A stretch of 64,000 nt of DNA. It comes from Labrys wisconsinensis. GTDB taxonomy: Bacteria > Pseudomonadota > Alphaproteobacteria > Rhizobiales > Labraceae. The stretch covers positions 124,001 to 188,000 of the forward strand of contig NZ_JAUSVX010000003.1 in NCBI RefSeq assembly GCF_030814995.1, written 5' to 3'. Shown here piece by piece: positions 52,911 through 62,152 of the stretch. How positions within the stretch are numbered: the stretch's first letter is position 1; each line of letters begins with the position of its first letter. The notes below the pieces were generated by a model. The model saw only the letters and a list, made by a program, of their open reading frames with translations. It ran no database searches and had not been told where the DNA came from. Made by a program: the position numbers and the translations under genes.

Positions 52911-54099
52911 GAAGCATCACACCAGCCCCGTCCGGACCATCACCTGCGTGCACCAGGGCTACGAGCTCTACGGGTCCGACCGGGTGTTCGTGCAAAGCGT
53001 CAGGAGCCTGCGGGAGCACTTCCCGGCGGCGAGGATCCAGGTGTTGCTGCCGGCCCGGGGGACCCTCGCCGCCGAGATCGAGCGTCTGGGCGCCAAGGTC
53101 GAGGTCCACGACCTCTGGATCCTGAGGCGGAAGGGCATCCTGAAGCGGGCCACCATCGGGCTGCCCGCCCTGGTCAAGGCGATCGCGCGAGCCCGGCGGC
53201 AGATCTCGGAGAGCGATCTCACCTATGTCAGCACCTGCGTCATCGTGGATTTCCTCTGCGCGGCCCGCCTGAGCCGCAGGCCGATGCTCGTCCACGTGCA
53301 CGAGCTGCCCCAGGGCATGGTGCTGCGGGTGCTGCGCATGCTGCTGGCCTGGTCCAGCGCCCGCGTCCTGTTCATCTCGAAGGCGACGCAGGCGGCGTTC
53401 GCGCTCGGTCCCGGCCAGGGTCTCGGCTTCGTCTGGAATTCCTGCCCGTCGCCGGCCTCCCCGACGCCGCCCGGCTATGACGGCACGCGTCCGCTCCGCA
53501 TCCTGATGATCGGCCGGATCAACCGCTGGAAGGGGCAGCCGCTGCTCATCCAGGCGATCGCCGACATCGTCCGGCAGGGCCGGCGGGTGGAGGTGCGGAT
53601 CGCGGGCGGCACGTTCCGCAGCCCGGAGCTGCGCGCCGCGCTGCTGAAGACGATCGACGACCACGACCTTGCCGGCACGGTGCTCGTCGAGGACTTCCGG
53701 GCAGACCCTTCGCCGCTCTATCGCTGGAGCGACGTGGTCGCCGTGCCCTCCCTCGCCCCCGAGCCGTTCGGGCTGGTGGCGATCGAGGCGATGGCGCATG
53801 CCCGCCCGGTGATCGCCGCGGCCCATGGTGGGCTCGTCGAGATCGTCGAGCCCGGCAGGACCGGCTGGCTGTTCGCGCCGCGCGAACGGAGCGCCCTCGC
53901 CGCCGCGATCCTGGAGGCCGTCGATACGCCCCACCTGGTGCGGGAGCGCGGCCACGCCGCCTGCCAGAGCCACGCGGCACGTTTCACCGAGGAGCGCTAT
54001 GCCGGCCGGTTCAAGGCCTTCGTCGACGAAGCCCTGGGCGCGACGCACGGCGCGGCCGGTGTCGTGCCCGAGCCAGCGGCCTCCAGCCCGCCGCGCTGA
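52909..54099 (+). CDS. GT4-family glycosyltransferase
   Basis: 396-residue GT-B glycosyltransferase. The N-terminal domain starts RTITCVHQGYELYGSDRVF; the C-terminal domain has RILMIGRINRWKGQPLLIQAI and the donor-binding glutamate motif EPFGLVAIEAMAHARPVIAA. It likely adds a sugar in cell-surface polysaccharide or glycan synthesis. No other polysaccharide genes are nearby. The start is uncertain: ATG at 52909 (within an inverted repeat) or 52888; no clear ribosome binding site is seen. Confidence 0.9.
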   Translation: MKHHTSPVRTITCVHQGYELYGSDRVFVQSVRSLREHFPAARIQVLLPARGTLAAEIERLGAKVEVHDLWILRRKGILKRATIGLPALVKAIARARRQISESDLTYVSTCVIVDFLCAARLSRRPMLVHVHELPQGMVLRVLRMLLAWSSARVLFISKATQAAFALGPGQGLGFVWNSCPSPASPTPPGYDGTRPLRILMIGRINRWKGQPLLIQAIADIVRQGRRVEVRIAGGTFRSPELRAALLKTIDDHDLAGTVLVEDFRADPSPLYRWSDVVAVPSLAPEPFGLVAIEAMAHARPVIAAAHGGLVEIVEPGRTGWLFAPRERSALAAAILEAVDTPHLVRERGHAACQSHAARFTEERYAGRFKAFVDEALGATHGAAGVVPEPAASSPPR

Positions 54100-54162
54100 C
54101 ACTTCCGCTTCGCTCCGTTCCCGACGACCATTGCAGCCCTGCGTATCACCGAGCCCGCCGGC

Positions 54163-54993
54163 TCAGGCGAGCTCGACGGCCGGCTCGATCTTCGCCCGCT
54201 CCCTCAGCACGGCCTCGTCGACCGCATCGAGCGCATCGAGGAAGGCCGCCGCGAAGCTGCCCGGCCGCGGCGCCACGGCTTCCGCGAGCTCGGCGGCGAC
54301 GGCGAAATGCACATGCGCCGCCACCAGGCCGGTGAGCGGATCCGGCGCCACGGCGGCATAGGCGGCGGTCAGAGCCCCGAGCGAGCAGCCGGTGGCGGTG
54401 ACCCGCGGCAACAGGGCGCTGCCGCCGCCGATCCGCACCAGCACGGTGCGGCTGCCGACCCGCCCGACCACATGATCGACCGGACCCGACGCCGATACGG
54501 CGGCGGCATGGGCGAGGAGGTCGCGCGCCGCCGGCACGGCGGCCGCGGGATCGGCCGAGCTGTCGACGCCGCGCGCTCCGCCGCCGAGCCCGGCAAGGCC
54601 GATGATCTCCGAGGCGTTGCCGCGCACCGCGGCCGGCCGGAACTGCAGGAGCTCCGCCGCGACGCCGCCGCGCCAGGGCAATCCGCCGGCGGCGATCGGA
54701 TCGAGCACCCAGGGCTTGCCGGCCTTCTCAGCGGCCGCAGCCGCCAGCCGCATCGCCTCGACCTGGGCCGCCGTGGGCGTGCCGAGATTGATGAGCACGC
54801 CGTCGGCGATGCCGGCGAACAGCGCCGCCTCCTCCGGGTTGTCGACCATGGCGGGCGAGGCGCCGGCCGACAGCAGCACATTCGCCATGAAATTGGTCGA
54901 TACCGTGTTGGTCAGCGCCTGCACCAGGGGGCGGCGCGCCCGCAGCGCCGCATGGGCGGCGACCACGGCGTCGAGGGCGGGTGCGAAACTCAT
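54163..54993 (-). CDS. thiM: Hydroxyethylthiazole kinase
   Basis: 276-residue ThiM, which phosphorylates the thiazole alcohol for thiamine salvage. Recognisable parts are VQALTNTVSTNFMANVLLSAGASPAMV at about 23-49, and the catalytic cysteine in TATGCSLGALTAAYA. No thiE, thiD or transporter is adjacent, so it probably works in a dispersed salvage route. No TPP riboswitch is visible in the leader. It is divergent from the rhodanese gene. Confidence 0.93.
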   Translation of the reverse strand: MSFAPALDAVVAAHAALRARRPLVQALTNTVSTNFMANVLLSAGASPAMVDNPEEAALFAGIADGVLINLGTPTAAQVEAMRLAAAAAEKAGKPWVLDPIAAGGLPWRGGVAAELLQFRPAAVRGNASEIIGLAGLGGGARGVDSSADPAAAVPAARDLLAHAAAVSASGPVDHVVGRVGSRTVLVRIGGGSALLPRVTATGCSLGALTAAYAAVAPDPLTGLVAAHVHFAVAAELAEAVAPRPGSFAAAFLDALDAVDEAVLRERAKIEPAVELA

Positions 54994-55023
54994 GGCATCG
55001 GTCCGGGCTTGGAGGAGCGTTCG

Positions 55024-55034
55024 ATATTGAATAT
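55024..55034. promoter_or_regulatory. AT-rich palindrome in the thiM/rhodanese promoter region
   Basis: Inverted repeat ATATT-G-AATAT within a strongly AT-rich segment (55021-55063) between divergent thiM and sulfurtransferase genes. It is a candidate operator or promoter element, but the repeat is short. Confidence 0.35.
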
Positions 55035-55058
55035 ACAGTCTAGAGATTTGATAGTTAA

Positions 55059-55991
55059 ATGAGACGCCCGATGCGCACAAGCGGAACGACGGCCGGCGCG
55101 GATCGGACGACGCCGACGAGCCGGACCGGGTGGGACGGGCGGCCGCTGGTCTCTGCCGACTGGCTTTCCCGCCATCTCGCCGATGCCGATCTCACGGCGC
55201 TCGATGCCAGCGTCGCCAAGGCGACCGGGGCCGACGGCGCCCGCGCCTGGCGCAGCGGGCTCGCCGCGTTCGAGACCACCGGCCACATCCCCGGCGCGCG
55301 CTTTGCCGACCTCATCGACGACTTCTCCAGCCCTGCCGCCCGCTTCGCCTTCACCCGGCCGACGGCGTCGCGCTTCGCCGCGGCGGCCAGCGCCCTCGGC
55401 CTGACCGACGACCGCCGCCTGGTGATCTATGACGACAGCACCGGCATCTGGGCGGCGCGGCTGTGGTGGCTGTTCCGCGCCTTCGGTCACGACGCCGTCG
55501 CGGTGCTGGACGGCGGGCTCGGCGCCTGGACGGCCGGCGGCGGCCGGCTCGAAACCGGCCGGCCGGCAGAGACGCCCACCGCCTTCACGGCGCGGGAGCG
55601 CCCGGGCTTCTTCGTCGAGACCGCCGATGTGCTCGCCATTGTCGAGGGACGCGCGCCGGGCACGCTCGCCTGCGTGCTGCGCCGCCCGGTCTTCACCGGC
55701 GCCGAATGCTCCTACAGCCGGCCGGGCCATATCCCCGGCAGCCTCAGCCTGCCCCATGGCGAGCTGCTGAGCCCCGACGGCCGCTTCCGGCCTCCGGCCG
55801 AGCTGCGCCGTCGCCTTGCGCCGCTGCTCGCCGGCGAGCGGCCGATCGTCGCCTATTGCGGCGGCGGCGTCACCGCCGCCGGCACGGCGCTGGCCCTGGC
55901 GCTCGCCGGCGCCGATGGCGTCACAATCTATGACGGCTCCCTCGCGGAATGGTCGGCCAACCCGGCGCTGCCGATGGCAACCGGCTCGTAG
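55059..55991 (+). CDS. Rhodanese-type sulfurtransferase
   Basis: 310-residue tandem rhodanese (thiosulfate or 3-mercaptopyruvate sulfurtransferase type). The N-terminal inactive domain begins LVSADWLSRHLADADLTALDA and the C-terminal domain carries the persulfide cysteine C267 in VAYCGGGVTAAG. The loop CGGGVT resembles mercaptopyruvate sulfurtransferase more than classic rhodanese. It lies 21 bases before an SsuD-like monooxygenase, so a role in sulfite or sulfane handling is plausible. Starts at 55059 and 55071 are both possible. Confidence 0.9.
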   Translation: MRRPMRTSGTTAGADRTTPTSRTGWDGRPLVSADWLSRHLADADLTALDASVAKATGADGARAWRSGLAAFETTGHIPGARFADLIDDFSSPAARFAFTRPTASRFAAAASALGLTDDRRLVIYDDSTGIWAARLWWLFRAFGHDAVAVLDGGLGAWTAGGGRLETGRPAETPTAFTARERPGFFVETADVLAIVEGRAPGTLACVLRRPVFTGAECSYSRPGHIPGSLSLPHGELLSPDGRFRPPAELRRRLAPLLAGERPIVAYCGGGVTAAGTALALALAGADGVTIYDGSLAEWSANPALPMATGS

Positions 55992-56012
55992 ATCACTTCA
56001 GGAACCACGCAC

Positions 56013-57122
56013 ATGAGCCTGAAGACGCTTTGGTATCTCAACCTTGCCGATGGCGACTATCCCTGGATCGAGAACGGTCTCTATCCCCCGGACTTCGCGC
56101 GCTACCGGCGCCTGGCGCAGACGATCGACGAAGGCGGCTTCCACGGCGCGCTGGTCGCAACCTGGCCGAACGACCCCTTCGTCTCCGCCTCGTTCGCGGC
56201 GAGCCACACGCGGCGGATGCGTTTCCTGGTCGCGGTCTATGCCCGGATGACGCCGGCCAAGCTCCTGGCCCAGCAGGCCCTGACCTTCGACGCCTTCTCC
56301 GGCGGCCGCCTGCTCCTCAATCTGATCAACGGGCGCGACACTATCATGGAGACCTATGGGGTCTCGACCTCGCACGACGACCGCTATGCCCTGGGCGAGG
56401 CCTATTGGCGCGAGTTCCACCGCCATTACCGCGCCGGCAACCCGACCAACTTCCCGAACACGCCGCTCACGATCGAGCCGACCCAGCCGGACGGCATCGC
56501 CCTGTGGGGCGCCGGCGACAGCCCCGCCGGCCTCGCCCATGCCGGCGGAATCGTCGACGTCTACCTCACCATGCTGCGGTGCCTGGAGCGGATCCGCGGC
56601 CAGTTCGACGCCGCCCGCGCCGCAGCCGCGACGAAGGGCCGCCGCTTCGCCGATCTCGGCGCCCTGGCCAGCGCCATCGTCCGGCCGACCCGCCGCGAGG
56701 CCGAGGCGCATTTCCGCGCCCTGTTCGAGCGCACCGGCGTCGAGGCCATGGTCGCCAGGCTCGACGCCGCCGTCCGCCGCCGCACCAAGGGCGAGCACGG
56801 CCTGGCCAGCTTCCAGGCCCCCGACGCGCGGCGCCAGGGCTGGATCCGCGCCCTGCTCGCCGGGCGGCTGCCGCATCCCGAGGAGCTGCGGCTGGAGCGC
56901 CACCTCTATGCCGGCATCACCGCCTGGTCGCCGCTCGACATCTTCGACACCGGCTCCTCCGCGGTCTATTTCGTCGGCGATCCCGAGGACATCGCCGGCA
57001 ACGTCCAGGCCTATCACGACGAGGCCGGCCTCTCCGCCCTGATCCTGTCCGGCTGGCCGCTGACCGAGGAGGCGAGGACCGTGTCGCAGCTTCTCCTGCC
57101 GCGCCTCGCCGAGATCGGCTGA
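56013..57122 (+). CDS. SsuD-like FMN-dependent monooxygenase (LLM class)
   Basis: 369-residue TIM-barrel flavin monooxygenase of the bacterial luciferase-like class. Conserved parts: VAVYARMTPAKLLAQQALTFDAFSGGRLLLNLINGRD and ETYGVSTSHDDRYALGEAYWREF. This resembles alkanesulfonate monooxygenase SsuD, which releases sulfite from sulfonates with FMNH2. The matching reductase and transporter are not in the window. It forms an operon with the upstream rhodanese (21 bases apart). AGGAACCACGCAC precedes the ATG. Confidence 0.92.
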   Translation: MSLKTLWYLNLADGDYPWIENGLYPPDFARYRRLAQTIDEGGFHGALVATWPNDPFVSASFAASHTRRMRFLVAVYARMTPAKLLAQQALTFDAFSGGRLLLNLINGRDTIMETYGVSTSHDDRYALGEAYWREFHRHYRAGNPTNFPNTPLTIEPTQPDGIALWGAGDSPAGLAHAGGIVDVYLTMLRCLERIRGQFDAARAAAATKGRRFADLGALASAIVRPTRREAEAHFRALFERTGVEAMVARLDAAVRRRTKGEHGLASFQAPDARRQGWIRALLAGRLPHPEELRLERHLYAGITAWSPLDIFDTGSSAVYFVGDPEDIAGNVQAYHDEAGLSALILSGWPLTEEARTVSQLLLPRLAEIG

Positions 57123-57203
57123 GGGGCGAGCGCCGCCGAGGCCGGACCTGCCCTCGCCTATATCCCCGGCGACGCGCCTCGGGTAAGGATCGCCGGCGGC
57201 GTC

Positions 57204-58454
57204 ATGAACCGGTCGAGGAGCGACGTGGACCTGCAACTGCCCCCGGACGTGACCCTGGCCGATGTCGAGGCCGCCGCCGCGCGCATCGCCGGCGCCGTGG
57301 CGGCGACGCCCTTCCTCCTCTCGCAGACCCTGTCGCGCAAGCTCGGCGCCGAAGTCTGGCTGAAGTTCGAGAACCTGCAGTTCACCGCATCGTTCAAGGA
57401 GCGCGGCGCGCTCAACAAGCTGCTTTCGCTGACGCCGGAGGAGAGGGATCGCGGCGTCATCGCCGCCTCGGCCGGCAATCACGCCCAGGGCGTGGCCTAT
57501 CACGCCGGGCGCAGCGGCATCGCCGCCACCATCGTGATGCCGACCACGACGCCGAACCTCAAGGTCGAGCGGGTGCGCGAGCACGGAGCCCGGGTGGTGC
57601 TGCACGGCGCCGGCTTCGGCGAGGCCGCCGTCGAGATGAGCCGGCTGGCACAGGCCGAAGGACTGACCGTCGTCCACCCCTTCGACGACCCCGCCGTCAT
57701 TGCCGGCCAGGGCACGGCGACACTGGAGATGCTGCACGCCCAGCCCGCGCTCGACACGCTCGCCCTGCCCATCGGCGGCGGCGGCCTCATCGCCGGCGCC
57801 GTCGTCGTCGCCCGGGCGCTGCGGCCCGCCATGCGAATCGTCGGCGTGCAATCGGAGATCTTTCCCGGCATGGCCCGCGCCTGCGGCAGCTTCGACGGCG
57901 AGCCGGCGGTGGGCTCCTCGGTCGCCGAGGGCATCGCCGTCACCGATCCCGGCGCGATCACCCGGCGCATCGTCCGTGCCGGCGTCGATGCCATCGCCGT
58001 GGTCGGCGAGGACGCCATCGAGGAGGCGATCGCCCTGCTGCTCGGCATCGAGAAGACGCTGTGCGAGGGCGCCGGCGGCGCCGGCATCGCCGCCATGCTG
58101 GCGCGGCCCGAGCTGTTCGCCGCCCGGCGGGTCGGCGTCGTGCTTTCCGGCGGCAACATCGACACGCGCGTGCTGGTCGCCGTGCTGCAGCGCCACCTCA
58201 CCCGCACCGGCCGCATGGTGCGCATCCGCGCCGAGCTGCCCGACCATCCCGGCGCCCTCGCCCGGCTTACGGCCGCCGTCGCCGCCGAGGGCGCCAACAT
58301 CTACGAGCTGCGCCACGAGCGCCTCGCCGCCACAAGCCGCGCCAAGGAGAGCTCGGTGTCTCTCGATGTCGAGCTGCGCGATCCCGCCGACCTGCCGGCG
58401 CTGATGGGCCGGCTCACGGCCGAGAATTTCCGGGTCCGGCGCGACGAATTCTGA
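57204..58454 (+). CDS. Threonine ammonia-lyase (ACT-like domain)
   Basis: 416-residue PLP enzyme that converts threonine to 2-oxobutyrate and ammonia. PLP lysine K65 is in TASFKERGALNK, and the glycine-rich phosphate-binding loop is in IGGGGLIAGAV. The C-terminal region (about 335-416) is an ACT-like regulatory domain, as in IlvA and TdcB-type forms; biosynthetic or catabolic use cannot be told. It starts at ATG 57204, with GTAAGGA about 16 bases upstream. Confidence 0.94.
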   Translation: MNRSRSDVDLQLPPDVTLADVEAAAARIAGAVAATPFLLSQTLSRKLGAEVWLKFENLQFTASFKERGALNKLLSLTPEERDRGVIAASAGNHAQGVAYHAGRSGIAATIVMPTTTPNLKVERVREHGARVVLHGAGFGEAAVEMSRLAQAEGLTVVHPFDDPAVIAGQGTATLEMLHAQPALDTLALPIGGGGLIAGAVVVARALRPAMRIVGVQSEIFPGMARACGSFDGEPAVGSSVAEGIAVTDPGAITRRIVRAGVDAIAVVGEDAIEEAIALLLGIEKTLCEGAGGAGIAAMLARPELFAARRVGVVLSGGNIDTRVLVAVLQRHLTRTGRMVRIRAELPDHPGALARLTAAVAAEGANIYELRHERLAATSRAKESSVSLDVELRDPADLPALMGRLTAENFRVRRDEF

Positions 58455-58504
58455 CGCGCCTGCGCCAGCGGAACTGCCGCGGCTCGCGGCCGCGACGTCC
58501 GGGC

Positions 58505-59269
58505 CTATTTGAACGCGTCCCCCAAGGCCGCCGCGAGGCTGCGGACATAGGCGTCGAGGAACTGCTTGCCCTTCTCGGCAGTCGCTGCGCCCGCCGTGTT
58601 GAGCACGCCGTCGGACGGCACGGCATCGATGTCGTAGGGCCAGAGCTCGTAGCCCGGCACGCGCGAAGGCGCGTGCTCGACCAGGCGCTCCATGTGCACG
58701 AGATCGGGGCGCAGATGCAGCATCATCGACGTTTCCATGATGCCCGCATGCTCCATGTCCCAATCGATCTGCGTCGTGCCGAAGATGGCGCTCGCGGTCT
58801 CGGCCGGCAGGAACTGCCAATAGCCCACGTTCAGGATGCGCAGCCCCTCGGCGAGGCGCGCATTCTCGCGGTAGGCGAGATCGCAGCCCTCGCTCACGTG
58901 CCAGAGGTTCTCCGTATGGCCGACGATGAACGCGATCCCGCGCGCGCCGTGCCGGACGAATTCACGCGTGAGGTCCTTGACCTGAGCGACCAGGCTCGCC
59001 GCGTCGAGGCTCGTCGTGCCGGGGAAATGCTGGCCGCCGCCGGAGCGGGGCATGGACTTGTATCCATAGGCCAGGGGCGGGGCGACGAGATAGCCGCCCC
59101 GCGCAGCGACGCCTTCGCACACCGCCGTCGGCAAGATGACGTCGACGGAGAGCGGCAGATGCGGGCCGTGCTGCTCGGTGGCCCCCACGGGGACCAGGAT
59201 GACCGGGTCTTGCGCGAGCGCCTCGTGATAGTCGGGCCATGTCATCTCGGCCATGCGGAAACTGGTCAC
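58505..59269 (-). CDS. Creatininase family protein (probable creatinine amidohydrolase)
   Basis: 254-residue metal amidohydrolase. The metal-ligand set E32, H34 (ATEQHG), D43 (SVDV), H118 and E120 (GHTEN) has the same relative spacing I remember for Pseudomonas creatininase (Glu34, His36, Asp45, His120, Glu122). Tryptophans and a histidine corresponding to the substrate pocket appear at W151, W170 and H174. This suggests creatinine-to-creatine hydrolysis rather than other members (for example mycofactocin-related). The start is GTG with GAGGAAA upstream. It is the last gene of a transporter operon that also has a ureohydrolase. Confidence 0.88.
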   Translation of the reverse strand: MTSFRMAEMTWPDYHEALAQDPVILVPVGATEQHGPHLPLSVDVILPTAVCEGVAARGGYLVAPPLAYGYKSMPRSGGGQHFPGTTSLDAASLVAQVKDLTREFVRHGARGIAFIVGHTENLWHVSEGCDLAYRENARLAEGLRILNVGYWQFLPAETASAIFGTTQIDWDMEHAGIMETSMMLHLRPDLVHMERLVEHAPSRVPGYELWPYDIDAVPSDGVLNTAGAATAEKGKQFLDAYVRSLAAALGDAFK

Positions 59270-59299
59270 GTCATTTCCTCGCGCTGTTGCGGGTGCGGA

Positions 59300-60376
59300 T
59301 CATTGCTCAAGGAGATAGGCGTTCTCCGGCTGCCAGCCGGCGAACAGCGCCTCGCCGTGCGCGGGCGCCAGCTGCTCGAACAGGTGCAGCGGCAGCTGGG
59401 CTCGCAGGCTTCGCTCGTCGCCCGCTTCGAGATGAACGACCACGACCGACCCGACGAACTGCTCGCCGATCACCCGGACGGGAACGACGTTCGGCAGGGC
59501 CGGTCGCTCACGCGACAGGGCGAGGAAGTCGGCGCCGATCACCAGCTCGACCTTGCGCCCGGGCATCGGCGCGCCATGGCTCGGAGGCTCCAGCGTGCCG
59601 AACCCGGACTCGACGACGATATCGCCTCCCTCCGTGCGGGCCACGCCGTTGATGATGTTGTTCGTGCCGATGAATTCGGCCACGAAGCGGTTCGCCGGCT
59701 TGCGGAAGATCTGGCGCGGAGCACCCACTTGCTGGATCGTCCCGCCGTTCATGATCACCACGCGATCGGCCATGGCGAAAGCTTCCGACTGGCTGTGGGT
59801 GACATAGCAGAAGGTGATGCCCAGCTGCTTCTGCAACTGGATCAGCTCGGCCTGCATCTTCACCACCAGATGGGCGTCGAGCGCGCTCAGCGGCTCGTCG
59901 AGCAGCAGCAGCTCGGGCTCCAGAACCAGCGAGCGGGCCAGCGCCACGCGCTGACGCTGGCCGCCGGAGAGCTGCGTCACCGCGCGCGTCGCGAAGGGCT
60001 CGAGGCCCAGGCGCTCCAGCCAGCCGTCGGCCTTCGCGCGACGGGTGGTGGCGTCGATTCCGCGCATCTTGAGCCCGAACTCGACGTTCTGGCGGACGTT
60101 GAGGAACGGAAAGAGCGCGAGGCTCTGCCACACCAGCGGCGTCTGCCTCTCCCACGGGTCGACATGGTTCAACACCTTGCCGCGCAGGCGGATCTCGCCG
60201 CCCGTCGGCACCTCGAGGCCCGCGATCATCCTCAGCGTCGTGGTCTTGCCGCAGCCGCTCGGCCCCATGATCGCGACGAACTCGCCGGATTCGACGACGA
60301 GGTCGATCGATTTCACGGCGGCGAAGCCGTCATACTGCTTTTCGACCTTGTCGAGAACGAGCAGAGGGGCGTTCAT
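59300..60376 (-). CDS. Polyamine-type ABC transporter ATP-binding protein (PotA family)
   Basis: 358-residue ATPase. Walker A GPSGCGKTT, signature LSGGQRQRVALARSL, Walker B LLLLDEPLSALD and switch VTHSQSEAF are present; a C-terminal TOBE-like domain (about 270-355) follows. It belongs to the second amine importer of the window and lies between its permease and the creatininase. The ATG at 60376 overlaps the permease stop by ATGA. Confidence 0.94.
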   Translation of the reverse strand: MNAPLLVLDKVEKQYDGFAAVKSIDLVVESGEFVAIMGPSGCGKTTTLRMIAGLEVPTGGEIRLRGKVLNHVDPWERQTPLVWQSLALFPFLNVRQNVEFGLKMRGIDATTRRAKADGWLERLGLEPFATRAVTQLSGGQRQRVALARSLVLEPELLLLDEPLSALDAHLVVKMQAELIQLQKQLGITFCYVTHSQSEAFAMADRVVIMNGGTIQQVGAPRQIFRKPANRFVAEFIGTNNIINGVARTEGGDIVVESGFGTLEPPSHGAPMPGRKVELVIGADFLALSRERPALPNVVPVRVIGEQFVGSVVVVHLEAGDERSLRAQLPLHLFEQLAPAHGEALFAGWQPENAYLLEQ

Positions 60377-61209
60377 GCGGAATCGCTTCTGTCTGAACCG
60401 GTGGAAGGGCGCACGGCACGGCCGCCGGTGCGTCGCCACGAGAACAACGCCAGCGCCGTCAGCGCCAGGACGATGGTCACGAGGAAGACGATGCTCCCGA
60501 TGGCATTGACTCGCGGACTGACCTCCCGCTGCAGCAGCACCAGGATGCGCACCGGCAGCGTCTCGTTGAAGCCGGAGACGAACCAGGCCATGGCGAACTC
60601 GTCGAACGAGACGGCCATGGTCAGGAAGAAGGCGGCGAGGATGGACGGCAGCGCGAAGGGCAGGATGACGTGGCGCAGCGCCTGCGCCTGCCCTGCCCCC
60701 AGATTCCAGGCGGCTGCCTCGAGATCGGGATCCATCTGCGACAGGCGCAGGCGCACCAGCGCCATGGCGAAGGGCGCGCAGTACACCACGTGGGCGATGA
60801 TCACCGAATGCAGAGCGCCCACCAGCGAGAACTGGCTCTGATAGACCAGCATGGCGAGGCCGAGGATCATCACCGGCACGTTGGGGGGCAGCATGGCGAG
60901 CGCCACATAGACCGCCTTGCCGGTGAACTTGTAGCGATAGTCCGTGTAGGCGGCGGTGAAGCCGAGGAGGGTGGCGATGGTCGCGGAGCAGGCCGCCACG
61001 ATCAGGCTGTTGATCAGGCCGGAGCGAATGGACGGGTCCGTCAGCACGGCCGCGTACCAGTCGGTGCTGAACCCCTGCCAGGGCAGGCTCGGGAAACGCC
61101 CGGCGTTGAACGAGAAAACGAAGCTGGAGACGATCGGCGCCAGGATGAACGCGATCGTCAGCGCGACATAAGCCAGCAGCGTCCAGCCGATGAGACGATT
61201 GGCCGTCAC
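60373..61209 (-). CDS. Polyamine-type ABC transporter permease (PotC family)
   Basis: 278-residue permease with six helices. The EAA loop appears as DLEAAAWNLGAGQAQALRHVILPFALPS, and the later AVSFDEFAMAWFVSGFNE is typical of PotC. The GTG start at 61209 overlaps the stop of the upstream permease (GTGA); a good GGGAGG is present. An ORF reading further upstream is a shadow. Confidence 0.92.
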   Translation of the reverse strand: MTANRLIGWTLLAYVALTIAFILAPIVSSFVFSFNAGRFPSLPWQGFSTDWYAAVLTDPSIRSGLINSLIVAACSATIATLLGFTAAYTDYRYKFTGKAVYVALAMLPPNVPVMILGLAMLVYQSQFSLVGALHSVIIAHVVYCAPFAMALVRLRLSQMDPDLEAAAWNLGAGQAQALRHVILPFALPSILAAFFLTMAVSFDEFAMAWFVSGFNETLPVRILVLLQREVSPRVNAIGSIVFLVTIVLALTALALFSWRRTGGRAVRPSTGSDRSDSA

Positions 61210-62087
61210 CTCGCCTCCCCGCGTCTGCCGTAAGCGAGCTTCAGCGCGCCCAGCCCGGCCGCCAGCAGCGTCGCCACCATGACCATCGCGACGACCGAGG
61301 CGCGCGGCCAGTCGGACCCCGAGCGGACCGTGTCGACCATGAAGATGCTCAGCACCGGCGGCTTGCTTCCCCCCAGCAGCGTCGGGCTGACGAAGTCGCC
61401 GAAGGACAGGATGAAAGCGAAGGTCGCGGCCAGGACGAGACCGACCTTGGCCGAGGGTATGACGACCGCGAACACCGTGCGCAGGCGGCCGCAACCCAGA
61501 TTGTGCGCGGCCTCGATCAGGCGGCGATCGACATTGGAAAGGCTGATCAGCTGGATCAGCAGCACCAGCGGAAAGCACAACGTGACATAGCCGACCATGG
61601 TGCCGAAGAGATTGTTGTACATGCGCAAGGGACCGAGCCCGACCCCGCCGAGAGCGAGGTTGATGAGCCCCTGATCCGTCAGAAGGATTTTCCAGGAGTA
61701 GATCCGCACGAGATAGCTGGTGAAGTAGGGCGTGATCAACAGGAACAGGATGGCGCGCCGGACGCCCGCCGAGGCGCGATAGGCGAGGTAGAAGGCGCCG
61801 GGAAAGCCGACGAGGCTGGTGATCGCCGCCGCCAGCAGCGCATAGAGCAGCGTGCGCAGATAGATGTCCCAGAAATACGAGGCCGAAAGGACCTTGCCCC
61901 AGTTCGCGAGCGTGAAGTCCGGCGAGAGCGTGAAATTGCGCACGCTCCAGAAGGTCATCATGACGAGGAAGCCGAGCGGCGCCACGAACAGCAGCACCTG
62001 CGCGATCAGCATCGGAGCACCGAGCACGACCCCGAACAGGCTTCTTCGGCCGCTGGCGCGGCCTTCACGGGTCGCGTCGCTGGACAT
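61206..62087 (-). CDS. Polyamine-type ABC transporter permease (PotB family)
   Basis: 293-residue permease with six helices. The EAA loop reads LIEAAHNLGCGRLRTVFAVVIPSAKVG. The loops SFGDFVSPTLLGG and LITPYFTSYLVRIYSW are typical of PotB-like proteins. The ATG at 62087 is chosen because the cytoplasmic N-terminus of about 16 residues directly precedes the first helix; an extension upstream lies in the intergenic space. Confidence 0.92.
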   Translation of the reverse strand: MSSDATREGRASGRRSLFGVVLGAPMLIAQVLLFVAPLGFLVMMTFWSVRNFTLSPDFTLANWGKVLSASYFWDIYLRTLLYALLAAAITSLVGFPGAFYLAYRASAGVRRAILFLLITPYFTSYLVRIYSWKILLTDQGLINLALGGVGLGPLRMYNNLFGTMVGYVTLCFPLVLLIQLISLSNVDRRLIEAAHNLGCGRLRTVFAVVIPSAKVGLVLAATFAFILSFGDFVSPTLLGGSKPPVLSIFMVDTVRSGSDWPRASVVAMVMVATLLAAGLGALKLAYGRRGEAR

Positions 62088-62152
62088 CCCGAATTCCCGA
62101 AAGCGATGACGAGACAATCCCGGCGGCGAACCATCGCCGCCGGGATCGACGA

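Noticed and set aside
54994-55058. TPP riboswitch before thiM
   Set aside because: No CTGAGA core or matching stem is visible, and the divergent promoter space is too short.
55998-58820. A 940-residue minus-strand open frame
   Set aside because: It is antisense to the monooxygenase and threonine ammonia-lyase genes and shows low-complexity composition.
55949-60841. A 1630-residue open frame on the plus strand
   Set aside because: It runs across LLM monooxygenase, threonine ammonia-lyase and transporter genes in other frames or on the opposite strand; composition is arginine/proline rich and shows no domain. It is a shadow of GC-rich coding DNA.
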